Below are positions 1 to 5,675 of a stretch of DNA of 5,786 nt, one piece after another (within the stretch, counting starts at the first letter, position 1; every line of letters begins with the position of its first letter). Position numbers and translations under genes: made by a program. The notes beneath the pieces are model-generated. The model was not told where the DNA came from. It did no database searches and saw nothing but the letters and a program-made list of their open reading frames with translations. This DNA comes from an uncultured Oscillospiraceae bacterium (GTDB lineage: Bacteria > Bacillota > Clostridia > Oscillospirales > Oscillospiraceae): NCBI GenBank assembly GCA_905234005.1, contig CAJOFW010000141.1, forward strand, positions 1-5,786, written 5' to 3'.

Positions 1-1263
1 CCGCTCGCGGACGATCTGCGCCCGCAGTCGCTCGACGAGGTGGCCGGGCAGGAGCACATTCTCGGCCCGGACGGGATGCTCCGCCGCATCGCGGACAGCG
101 GCCGCATTCCGAACATGATCTTCTACGGCCCGTCCGGCACGGGCAAGACGACGGTCGCCCGGATCATCGCGAAGCGGTCGAACCGTCCGCTCCGCCGCCT
201 CAACGCGACGACCGCCGGCATCGCGGACATCAAGGCCATCATCGAGGAGCTGGACACGTTCCTCGCCCCCGACGGCGTGCTTCTGTACCTCGACGAGATC
301 CAGTATTTCAACAAGAAGCAGCAGCAGTCGCTGCTCGATTTCATCGAAAACGGCAAAATCACGCTGATCGCCTCGACGACGGAAAACCCCTATTTCTGCG
401 TGTTCAACGCGATTCTTTCCCGCAGCACGGTCTTCGAGTTCAGGCCCCTGCGTCCGGCGGACGTCAAAAAAGCGCAGGAGCGTGTCCTGCGCCTTCTGCG
501 CGAGCGGGACGGCGTGACCGTCGCCCTCGAGGACGGCGTTCTCGACTACATCGCCTCCGCCTGCGGCGGCGACGCCCGCAAGAGCATCAACACCGTGGAG
601 CTTCTCTATTCGACCGCCCTGCCCGGGCCGGACGGCGCTCTGCGCTTCACGATGGCCGACGCCCGGGCCGTCACGCAGCGAAGCTCCATGCACTACGACC
701 GCGACGGCGACGAGCACTACGACATCCTCTCCGCGCTCATGAAATCCATGCGCGGCTCCGATCCGGACGCCGCCGTGCACTATCTGGCGCGGTTTCTCGA
801 GACCGGCGACCTGCTCGGGGCGTGCCGGCGCATCCTTTGCTCCGCGAGCGAGGACATCGGCCTTGCGTACCCGCTGGCCGTGCCGATCGTGAAGGCGTGC
901 GTCGATTCGGCGCTGCAGCTCGGTCTGCCGGAGGCGAGGCTGCCGCTGGCCGAGGCGGTCATATTCCTCGCCACCTGCCCGAAATCCAACACCGGCTGCA
1001 TGGCGATCGACGCGGCGATGGCCGACGTGAAGGCGGGCAGGGCCGGGCCGATCCCCCGCGAGCTGCAAAACGTCCACGCCGACGGCGCGGGCTTCGAGCG
1101 CGAGCAGGGGTATCTGTACCCGCACGACTACCCCGGCCGCTGGGTGGAGCAGCAGTATCTTCCCGACAGCCTTGTCGGAACGGTCTACTACGAGTACGGC
1201 GACAACAAGACCGAACAGGCCGCCCAAAAATACTGGGAACGCATCAAGGGCGGCGGCTCATAA
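1..1263 (+). CDS. rarA: Replication-associated recombination protein A (RarA/MgsA), AAA+ ATPase, 5'-truncated by window edge
   Basis: The RarA/MgsA/WRNIP1 family are AAA+ ATPases related to clamp-loader subunits; they act in the cytoplasm at stalled or gapped replication forks. The open frame runs from base 1, and its first visible residues, PLADDLRPQSLDEVAGQEH, are the standard RarA N-terminal signature. The gene therefore begins outside the window, and the GTG at base 40 is an internal valine. Counting from base 1 (420 visible residues): Walker A GPSGTGKT at 43-50, Walker B LYLDEI at 95-100, a sensor-1-like STTEN at 125-129, an arginine-finger SR at 140-141, then GGDARKS of the lid/sensor-2 region. 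The C-terminal half has the family marks MRGSDPDAA, SEDIG, PKSN and YPHDYPG.WVEQQYLP. The family is roughly 420-450 residues, so only a few to about 20 N-terminal residues are missing. It ends TAA and overlaps the convergent gene by 6 bp. Identification is firm from motifs alone. Confidence 0.95.
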   Translation, partial: PLADDLRPQSLDEVAGQEHILGPDGMLRRIADSGRIPNMIFYGPSGTGKTTVARIIAKRSNRPLRRLNATTAGIADIKAIIEELDTFLAPDGVLLYLDEIQYFNKKQQQSLLDFIENGKITLIASTTENPYFCVFNAILSRSTVFEFRPLRPADVKKAQERVLRLLRERDGVTVALEDGVLDYIASACGGDARKSINTVELLYSTALPGPDGALRFTMADARAVTQRSSMHYDRDGDEHYDILSALMKSMRGSDPDAAVHYLARFLETGDLLGACRRILCSASEDIGLAYPLAVPIVKACVDSALQLGLPEARLPLAEAVIFLATCPKSNTGCMAIDAAMADVKAGRAGPIPRELQNVHADGAGFEREQGYLYPHDYPGRWVEQQYLPDSLVGTVYYEYGDNKTEQAAQKYWERIKGGGS

Positions 1264-1602
1264 CACCCGTCCCTTCGCCGTGGCGATGATCTCCCGTGCC
1301 CGCAGCACCTGATCGGAGCGCACGTCGAGCGTCAGCCGGGCCTGTCCCTGCGCCGCCATGCTGCGCCGCGATACCGCCCTGGAGCCGAGCACGGCGGCGT
1401 ACATCTCCCCCGCCGACACCCCGTCCGACGCCGCGAGGCCGTAGCCCGGGCTCATGCCGATGAGCGGCATATCCGACGCCGCCCGCCGCTCCGGCGCCCG
1501 CAGCGACGCGACCGAATACTCGATGCCGTTGCGCCGCAGCCGCATGAGCGCGAGATCGGCCCCGTCCCTGTCGTCAAATACCGCCGTCAATTGTGTAGTC
1601 AA
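1258..1602 (-). CDS. Small conserved-looking protein of unknown function (114 aa), TTG start
   Basis: I do not recognise a named family. The protein has 114 residues. Residues 4-34 read as strand-helix-strand (TQLTAVF, DGADLALMRLRRNG, IEYSVASL) and residues 88-114 as another strand-helix-strand (ARLTLDV, DQVLRAREIIATA, KGRVL), joined by a Gly/Ala/Ser-rich linker at about 42-85. This layout loosely recalls small alpha-beta stress proteins of the GSP17M/YflT kind, but that is only an impression. No signal peptide or membrane segment is seen. I chose TTG at 1602 because it sits 3 bases after GAGGTGATC (1606-1614), a 9-base match to the 16S anti-Shine-Dalgarno region. A GTG further upstream at 1653 would add 17 residues, lacks such a site and would reach almost to the divergent start codon. 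Real coding is supported by G/C-rich third positions and the ribosome site. It converges on and overlaps rarA. Confidence 0.7.
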   Translation of the reverse strand: MTTQLTAVFDDRDGADLALMRLRRNGIEYSVASLRAPERRAASDMPLIGMSPGYGLAASDGVSAGEMYAAVLGSRAVSRRSMAAQGQARLTLDVRSDQVLRAREIIATAKGRVL

Positions 1603-1605
1603 AGC

Positions 1606-1614
1606 GATCACCTC
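1606..1614 (-). promoter_or_regulatory. Ribosome-binding site deciding a TTG start
   Basis: On the minus strand this reads GAGGTGATC, nine contiguous bases complementary to the 16S rRNA 3' end. Eight bases separate the GAGG core from the TTG at 1602. It is the main reason to start the 114-residue protein there rather than at the upstream GTG. Confidence 0.75.
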
Positions 1615-1636
1615 GGCTGTCAGTATGCCCCAAAAC

Positions 1637-1643
1637 AAGGAGG
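1637..1643 (+). promoter_or_regulatory. Ribosome-binding site of the radical SAM gene, unusually long spacing
   Basis: AAGGAGG is a full-strength Shine-Dalgarno sequence, but 13 bases separate it from the ATG at 1657, longer than the usual 5-9. No other in-frame start lies closer. The protein's N-terminus (MRYEGDIYRPP) looks complete, so the ATG is kept. The same short gap must hold whatever promoters serve the two divergent genes. I see no convincing -35/-10 pair in it. Confidence 0.65.
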
Positions 1644-1656
1644 ATAATACCAAACT

Positions 1657-2541
1657 ATGCGCTACGAAGGCGACATTTACCGACCGCCCGGCGAGTGGAA
1701 GAGCTATCTTCTGCAGTGCACGGTCGGCTGCTCAAACAATACCTGCACCTTCTGCTCGATGTACAAGGCAAAGAATTACCACGTCCGGCCGCTTTCCGAC
1801 GTGCTCGAGGACATCGAAATGGCGAAGGGCACCTGGTACCGCGATACCGAGACCGTGTTTCTGTGCGACGGCGACGCGATCAACCTGCCGATGGACTATC
1901 TGCTCACGGTGCTGGAAGCGCTGTACAGGGCGTTTCCGCGCCTGCGCCGCGTCACGACATACGCAGGCCCCCTCTCGACGCTGCGCAAGACGCCGGAGGA
2001 GCTGAAAGCCATCCGGGACGCCGGCCTCAACCGCGCCTATCTCGGCGTGGAGACCGGCGACGACGCGCTGCTGCGCCATGTCCGCAAGGGCGTCGGCGCG
2101 GAGAAAATGCTCGAGGCCGGACAGCGGCTCGTCGCGGCGGGGTTCGACCTCTGGGCGATCATCATCACCGGCCTTGAGGGCGGCGGCCGCGAGGCGCTGC
2201 TGCGAAACGCGGAGCTGACCGCGAAAATGATAAACGAGATGCAGCCGAAGCACCTGTCCTCCATGACGCTCATGGCCATCGAGGGCACGCCGCTGTACGA
2301 CGAGGTACAGCGCGGCGAGCTTACGCTGCAGACCCCGTTTGAGACGCTGCTCGAGACACGCGAGCTTGTCAGCCGCATCGAGCTGTCCGGCCTGCACTAC
2401 ACGTCGAACCACGCGTCGAATTATCTTCCCATCAAATGCACGCTCCGGGAGGACCGGGACAAAATCCTCGCCATGCTCGACGAAATCATCCGCAAGGAGG
2501 ATCCCTCCGTCCTGCGGCCCGAGCTGTACCGGGGCCTGTGA
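1657..2541 (+). CDS. Radical SAM superfamily protein with Cx4Cx2C cluster motif
   Basis: Radical SAM enzymes bind a [4Fe-4S] cluster through three cysteines and cleave S-adenosylmethionine to start radical chemistry. Here the motif is GCSNNTCTFCSMYK, with cysteines 25, 30 and 33: four residues between the first two instead of the canonical three, a spacing I associate with a subgroup of COG1032-like proteins. Cys21 is an extra nearby cysteine. Further conserved-looking segments are FLCDGDAINLP (68-78), where radical SAM proteins contact the SAM amino end, YLGVETGDD (128-136) and IIITGLEGGG (168-177). The C-terminal segment SNHASNYLPIK (250-260) is also typical of this subgroup. At 294 residues it looks complete, with no obvious second-cluster (SPASM) domain. 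It is the first gene of a same-strand series; the MarR gene starts 21 bp after its stop. The superfamily is certain; substrate and reaction are unknown. Confidence 0.9.
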   Translation: MRYEGDIYRPPGEWKSYLLQCTVGCSNNTCTFCSMYKAKNYHVRPLSDVLEDIEMAKGTWYRDTETVFLCDGDAINLPMDYLLTVLEALYRAFPRLRRVTTYAGPLSTLRKTPEELKAIRDAGLNRAYLGVETGDDALLRHVRKGVGAEKMLEAGQRLVAAGFDLWAIIITGLEGGGREALLRNAELTAKMINEMQPKHLSSMTLMAIEGTPLYDEVQRGELTLQTPFETLLETRELVSRIELSGLHYTSNHASNYLPIKCTLREDRDKILAMLDEIIRKEDPSVLRPELYRGL

Positions 2542-2562
2542 GCGCCCGAAAGGCTTTTTTCC

Positions 2563-3012
2563 ATGCTCTACGAGAAAATCAAACGTCTTTACGAGCGCTT
2601 CCGGCTCGAGCACTACCGCGCCCTGTTCGGCCGCATCCGTGAGAAGGCCGGCTCCCTGAGCGCGACCGAGGCGTACACCGCCGACGTGATCTATCTGCTC
2701 GGCAGCCCGACGGTCAGCGCCCTCGCGGACACGCTCGGCGTGTCGCAGCCGAACGCGACGTACAAAATCAACAGCCTCGCCGCCAAGGGCTACGCCACCC
2801 GCACGACGTCCGACGCCGACCGCCGGGAGAGCCGCGTATCGGTCGGCCGGCGGTTTTACTCGTACTACAACACCGACTACCCGTTCATCGAACGGGCCGC
2901 CGGCCGCGTCGCCGCCGGTCACACGGCGGCGGAAAACACCCTGTTCGAGACCATGCTCGGCGAGCTGGCCGACGCGCTGGAGCAGGACGCGGCGCAGAAT
3001 CGGAAATCATAA
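2563..3012 (+). CDS. MarR-type winged-helix transcriptional regulator
   Basis: Proteins of this class are usually dimeric DNA-binding regulators that respond to small ligands and often control adjacent genes. The 149-residue length is typical of MarR. The N-terminal helices (1-45) are followed by a winged helix at about 48-95: PTVSALADTLGVSQPNATYKI forms the helix-turn-helix and NSLAAKGYATR leads to the wing, which carries DADRRESRVSV (84-94), matching the MarR wing pattern D.R....V. The remaining C-terminal helices (about 105-145) would serve dimerisation. The ATG is preceded by GAAAGG (2548-2553) at 9 bases, a moderate ribosome site. It lies 21 bp after the radical SAM stop and 22 bp before the transporter, so self-regulation of this cluster is plausible. 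I could not find a convincing palindromic operator in the short gaps. Ligand unknown. Confidence 0.87.
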   Translation: MLYEKIKRLYERFRLEHYRALFGRIREKAGSLSATEAYTADVIYLLGSPTVSALADTLGVSQPNATYKINSLAAKGYATRTTSDADRRESRVSVGRRFYSYYNTDYPFIERAAGRVAAGHTAAENTLFETMLGELADALEQDAAQNRKS

Positions 3013-3034
3013 ACCGGGGGAAAGCATCACCGAC

Positions 3035-3784
3035 ATGACAAAACTCAAAGCATGGCTCATCCGGGAGCGGCGCGATACGGCGCTGCTCCTGCAAAATATC
3101 CCCGCGATCGTCGTGACGCTCTTCACCGTCAGCGTCATCAGCATGAACCTCCTCGCGAACAAGACGCTTCTGCAGCTCGACTGGATCGCGCTCGACGGCG
3201 GCATTCTGATCTCGTGGCTGTCGTTCATGTGCATGGACGTCATCACAAAGCACTTCGGCCCACGGGCGTCGAACCGCATCTCGATCCTCGCCTGCTGCAT
3301 CAACCTTCTGACCTGCCTGATCTTCTACATCGCGAGCGTCATCCCGTCGACCGCCGACGATTACACCGTGTTCGACAGCATCCTCGGCGGGACGTGGTTC
3401 ATCCTTTTGGGCAGCACCGTCGCGTTCCTCTCGTCGGCGTTCATCAACAACCGCCTCAACTGGGCGATCGGCCGGCTGTTCCGCGAAAACCGGGACGGGC
3501 GTCTCGCGTTCGCCGCCGCGACGTACATCTCCACGCTGATCGGTCAGTTTTCGGACAATCTGATCTTCGCGGTCATCGTGTTCATGTACTTCGCCCCCAG
3601 GTACTGGGACGGCTTCCACTGGACGCTTCTGCAGTGCGTCATGTGCTCGCTGACCGGGGCCACGGCGGAGCTTCTCATGGAGATCCTCTTCTCCCCCTTC
3701 GGCTACCGGATCGTACAGAAATGGCGCAAGGAGGACGTCGGCCGCGCCTACCTCGACGCCGTCGGGCAGGAGGCCGCCCCGTGA
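3035..3784 (+). CDS. VUT-family (YhhQ-like) integral membrane transporter
   Basis: This resembles the VUT family (vitamin uptake transporter, YhhQ-like; COG1738), whose best-known members import queuosine precursors. The 249 residues hold about six hydrophobic segments: roughly 19-46, 53-72, 82-104, 116-138, 161-187 and 194-221. Family-like patterns include SMNLLANKTL (36-45), DGGILISW..F..MDVITKHFG (54-75) and STLIGQFSDNLIF (166-178). The N-terminus (MTKLKAWLIRERRD) and C-terminus are charged and soluble, and there is no cleavable signal peptide. GGGGGA (3016-3021) is a weak, rather distant ribosome site, so translation may depend partly on coupling to the upstream gene 22 bp away. The end overlaps the dehydrogenase start as GTGA. 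The family call is from pattern memory; the substrate (queuine, preQ1/preQ0 or another compound) is not shown by the sequence. Confidence 0.82.
   Translation: MTKLKAWLIRERRDTALLLQNIPAIVVTLFTVSVISMNLLANKTLLQLDWIALDGGILISWLSFMCMDVITKHFGPRASNRISILACCINLLTCLIFYIASVIPSTADDYTVFDSILGGTWFILLGSTVAFLSSAFINNRLNWAIGRLFRENRDGRLAFAAATYISTLIGQFSDNLIFAVIVFMYFAPRYWDGFHWTLLQCVMCSLTGATAELLMEILFSPFGYRIVQKWRKEDVGRAYLDAVGQEAAP
3767..3773 (+). promoter_or_regulatory. Ribosome-binding site fixing the GTG start of the dehydrogenase
   Basis: CAGGAGG lies inside the last codons of the transporter gene, 7 bases before GTG at 3781. The position and strength make this GTG the real start, although the same frame stays open far upstream to about 3052 as a shadow of the transporter gene. 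Confidence 0.88.
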
Positions 3785-4452
3785 AGGCGCTGATCACGGG
3801 CACGTCGCAGGGCATCGGCCGCGCCATCGCCGAAAGATTTCTGCGTGAGGGCCACGCCGTCGTCGGCATCGACCTGCAGGGCCCCGCGATCGACGATGAA
3901 CGCTACACGCACATACAGGCCGACGTGCGCGACGCGGACAGGCTCCCAAATATCCCGGACGTCGACATCCTCGTGAACAACGCCGGTACGCAGAACGGGG
4001 ACGACATCGACGTGAACCTCCGCGCCCTCATCCGCATGACCGAACGCTTCGGCGTCCGCGACGGCATCCGGGCCATTCTGCACATCGGCTCCGCCAGCGC
4101 CCACACAGGCTCGGAGTTTCCCGAATACTGCGCGAGCAAGGGCGGCGTCGTGGCGTACACAAAAAACGTCGCCCTGCGCGTGGCGCGATACGGGGCGACG
4201 TGCAACAGCCTCGACCCCGGCGGCGTCCTCACGCCGCTGAACGACTGCGTCATCCGCGACCCGGCGCTCTGGGAGCGCATCATGGACGAGACGCCGCTGC
4301 GCCGCTGGGCGACGGCGGAGGAGATCGCCGACTGGGCGTATTTCCTCACGGTCGAAAACCGCTTCTGCACCGGCCAGAGCATCGTCGTGGACGGCGGCGA
4401 GTCCATAAACCGCCGCTTCATCTGGCCGGACGACCCATCCGACGCCGGATAA
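3781..4452 (+). CDS. Compact short-chain dehydrogenase/reductase (SDR), NAD-type
   Basis: This is a classical-type SDR with a Rossmann fold, expected to be a cytoplasmic NAD(P)-dependent oxidoreductase. Visible motifs in the 223 residues: TGTSQGIG (6-13, dinucleotide binding), Asp31 at the end of the second strand (usually favours NAD over NADP), NNAG (66-69), Asn79 in DVN, Ser104, and the active-site pair Tyr116/Lys120 in YCASK. PGG (146-148) and the C-terminal GQSIVVDGGESI (198-209) are also standard. It is shorter than the usual 245-260 residues: only 10 positions separate NNAG's glycine from Asn79, about half the usual distance. The catalytic tetrad still appears intact. Start GTG is fixed by CAGGAGG 7 bases upstream and overlaps the transporter stop in GTGA, implying translational coupling and a shared job. 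Substrate unknown; annotations such as FabG by default would be unsafe. Confidence 0.92.
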   Translation: MKALITGTSQGIGRAIAERFLREGHAVVGIDLQGPAIDDERYTHIQADVRDADRLPNIPDVDILVNNAGTQNGDDIDVNLRALIRMTERFGVRDGIRAILHIGSASAHTGSEFPEYCASKGGVVAYTKNVALRVARYGATCNSLDPGGVLTPLNDCVIRDPALWERIMDETPLRRWATAEEIADWAYFLTVENRFCTGQSIVVDGGESINRRFIWPDDPSDAG

Positions 4453-4542
4453 CCCGGCGCCCGCGCTTTTTCCCGACAGAAAATCGCACAGCAAAACGAC
4501 CTCCGGGCTTTTTGCCGTGACAGCGAATACAGAGTTCTTTTT

Positions 4543-4570
4543 GAACCTTTTTCTTTCAGGAAAAAGGTTC
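4543..4570. repeat. 11-bp perfect inverted repeat at the 3' end of pfkA
   Basis: The arms GAACCTTTTTC (4543-4553) and GAAAAAGGTTC (4560-4570) are perfectly complementary around a 6-base loop. The right arm includes two bases of the pfkA stop codon (TCA at 4569-4571 on +). The repeat lies between converging genes, where a terminator is expected. It is not a textbook intrinsic terminator: neither strand has a T-run directly after the stem (the minus strand continues AAAAAG, the plus strand AGAGCG). It may act as an mRNA 3'-end stabiliser or processing signal, or be a copy of a dispersed short repeat. The rest of 4453-4542 shows only weak, short inverted repeats and no gene. Confidence 0.6.
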
Positions 4571-5582
4571 AGAGCGTCTGGAAGCCCGGGCCTTCACGCT
4601 TTGTTACGGAGGCGCTGAACTGCATCGCCTCCATGATTTTGTAGCGCTCCATCTGCAGGTGCTTCTTCATGGACAGCGCCTCCTCGATCGGCAGCTCTAC
4701 GATGTCGCCCTCACGGGTGGCGATGATGCTGTTGCCGCGCCCCTCCACGAAGGCCATCACGGCGTAGTAGCCCATACGGGTGGCGATCTCGCGGTCGCGG
4801 GCGTTCGGCGCTCCGCCGCGCTGGATGTGGCCGAGGATCGTCACACGCGGTTCGATGCCGATGCCCTCCTTGATCAGTCTGCCGATTTCCGGCGCGCTGC
4901 CCGCGCCCTCGGCGACGACGATCATGAAATGCGTGTTCCCGGCCAGACGGGAGGCGCGGATGCGCTCGATCACATCCCGCTCGATATTGACCTCGTGCTC
5001 CGGCACCAGAACCGCCGTCGCGCCGACGGCGATGCCGACGTACAGCGCGAGGAAGCCGGCGTTGCGTCCCATGACCTCCACGACCGAGCAGCGCTCATGC
5101 GACTGCATGGTGTCACGCAGCTTGTCGATGCATTCGATGGCCGTGTTGCACGCGGAGTCAAACCCGATGGTGTAGTTCGTGCAGCCCACGTCGTTGTCGA
5201 TGGTGGCCGGCACGCCCACGACCGGGACGCCGAGCCGGGACAGCTCCAGCGCGCCCCGGAACGTCCCGTCGCCGCCGATCGCGACGATGCCCTCCAGCCC
5301 GAGCATTTTGCAGGTCATGACGGCCTTTTCACGTCCCTTCTCCGTCATGAAGTCGTCGCTGCGGGCGGTATACAGGATGGTTCCGCCGCGGGACAGGGTG
5401 TGGCCGACGCTCGTGCTGTCCAGCCGCACAAAGTCGCCGTTTATCAGCCCCTGCCAGCCTCTGCGGATGCCGATGCACTCGATGCCGTACGACAGCGCCG
5501 TGCGGACGACCGCCCGCACCGCCGCGTTCATGCCCGGCGCGTCGCCCCCGCTGGTCAACACGCCGATCCGATTGATAGCCAT
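4569..5582 (-). CDS. pfkA: ATP-type 6-phosphofructokinase (PfkA)
   Basis: This enzyme phosphorylates fructose 6-phosphate to fructose 1,6-bisphosphate, the committing step of glycolysis, as a cytoplasmic (normally tetrameric) enzyme. The 337 residues are slightly longer than the roughly 320 of short bacterial PfkA. Motifs: GGDAPGMNA (12-20), GGDGT (103-107, nucleotide binding; the glycine at 106 is the ATP-type residue where PPi enzymes have Asp), TIDND (127-131) with catalytic Asp129, MGR (171-173), and GHIQRGG (251-257) for sugar phosphate binding. Arg23 and Arg27 match the positions of E. coli effector-site arginines. Position 126 is Ala (PATIDND), where ATP enzymes usually have Gly and PPi enzymes Lys, so ATP use remains likely. 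AAGGAGG (5592-5598) sits 9 bases before the ATG. The gene has its own promoter and a leader hairpin, and ends in an inverted repeat. Confidence 0.96.
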   Translation of the reverse strand: MAINRIGVLTSGGDAPGMNAAVRAVVRTALSYGIECIGIRRGWQGLINGDFVRLDSTSVGHTLSRGGTILYTARSDDFMTEKGREKAVMTCKMLGLEGIVAIGGDGTFRGALELSRLGVPVVGVPATIDNDVGCTNYTIGFDSACNTAIECIDKLRDTMQSHERCSVVEVMGRNAGFLALYVGIAVGATAVLVPEHEVNIERDVIERIRASRLAGNTHFMIVVAEGAGSAPEIGRLIKEGIGIEPRVTILGHIQRGGAPNARDREIATRMGYYAVMAFVEGRGNSIIATREGDIVELPIEEALSMKKHLQMERYKIMEAMQFSASVTKREGPGFQTL

Positions 5583-5591
5583 AACGATTTG

Positions 5592-5598
5592 CCTCCTT
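5592..5598 (-). promoter_or_regulatory. Ribosome-binding site of pfkA
   Basis: Reads AAGGAGG on the minus strand, 9 bases before the ATG at 5582. It lies in an A/T-rich stretch (including seven T at 5604-5610) that separates it from the leader hairpin and should keep it unpaired, favouring high translation. Confidence 0.88.
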
Positions 5599-5628
5599 AT
5601 GTTAAAAAAATAATTCTCTACCGCGAAA

Positions 5629-5665
5629 GGGCGGCTCCTGTCCGCAGGAGCAGACGGAGCCGCCC
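5629..5665 (-). promoter_or_regulatory. Long stable hairpin in the pfkA mRNA leader
   Basis: On the minus strand GGGCGGCTCC (5665-5656) pairs perfectly with GGAGCCGCCC (5638-5629). Inside it GTCTGC (5655-5650) pairs with GCGGAC (5645-5640) with one T-G wobble, leaving a TCCT loop and a single bulged A at 5639. That gives about 16 base pairs, mostly G-C. If transcription starts 6-7 bases after the -10 box (about 5670-5667), the stem begins within a few bases of the RNA 5' end. After it comes TTTCGCGG rather than a T-run, so it is not an intrinsic terminator; the seven T at 5604-5610 are 18 bases too far away. A 5'-end stabilising hairpin is the simplest reading. Confidence 0.72.
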
Positions 5666-5675
5666 ATGATAGGGA

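Noticed and set aside
40..42. GTG as the start codon of rarA
   Set aside because: The frame is open to base 1 and the residues before it (PLADDLRPQSLDE) are the conserved RarA N-terminus, so the gene begins outside the window.
1732..2922. 396-codon open frame on the minus strand
   Set aside because: It lies antisense to the radical SAM and MarR genes, whose motifs are clear; in GC-rich DNA the opposite strand often stays open. Its product is Arg/Val/Ala-rich and matches nothing.
3052..3780. Long + frame running in front of the dehydrogenase, suggesting a fusion protein
   Set aside because: This part is the shadow of the transporter gene and gives an Arg/His/Pro-rich sequence. The strong ribosome site at 3767-3773 places the real start at 3781.
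4443..4471. Possible terminator after the SDR (CGCCGG/CCGGCG stem plus five T at 4467-4471)
   Set aside because: The 6-bp stem spans the stop codon, and seven unpaired G/C bases separate it from the short T-run, so it does not make a credible intrinsic terminator.
3748..4494. 248-codon minus-strand frame over the SDR
   Set aside because: Antisense shadow of a clearly conserved gene, with no motif of its own.
4491..4515. GCAAAA/TTTTGC inverted repeat between SDR and pfkA
   Set aside because: A 6-bp A/T-rich stem with a 13-base loop is too weak to separate from chance.
5604..5665. Transcription attenuator or riboswitch in front of pfkA
   Set aside because: The hairpin is followed by TTTCGCGG and the seven-T run is 18 bases away; no alternative pairing or known aptamer pattern is visible.
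4659..5669. 336-codon + frame antisense to pfkA
   Set aside because: Composition is Asp/Arg/His/Ala-rich with no recognisable motif; the pfkA motifs on the other strand explain the region fully.
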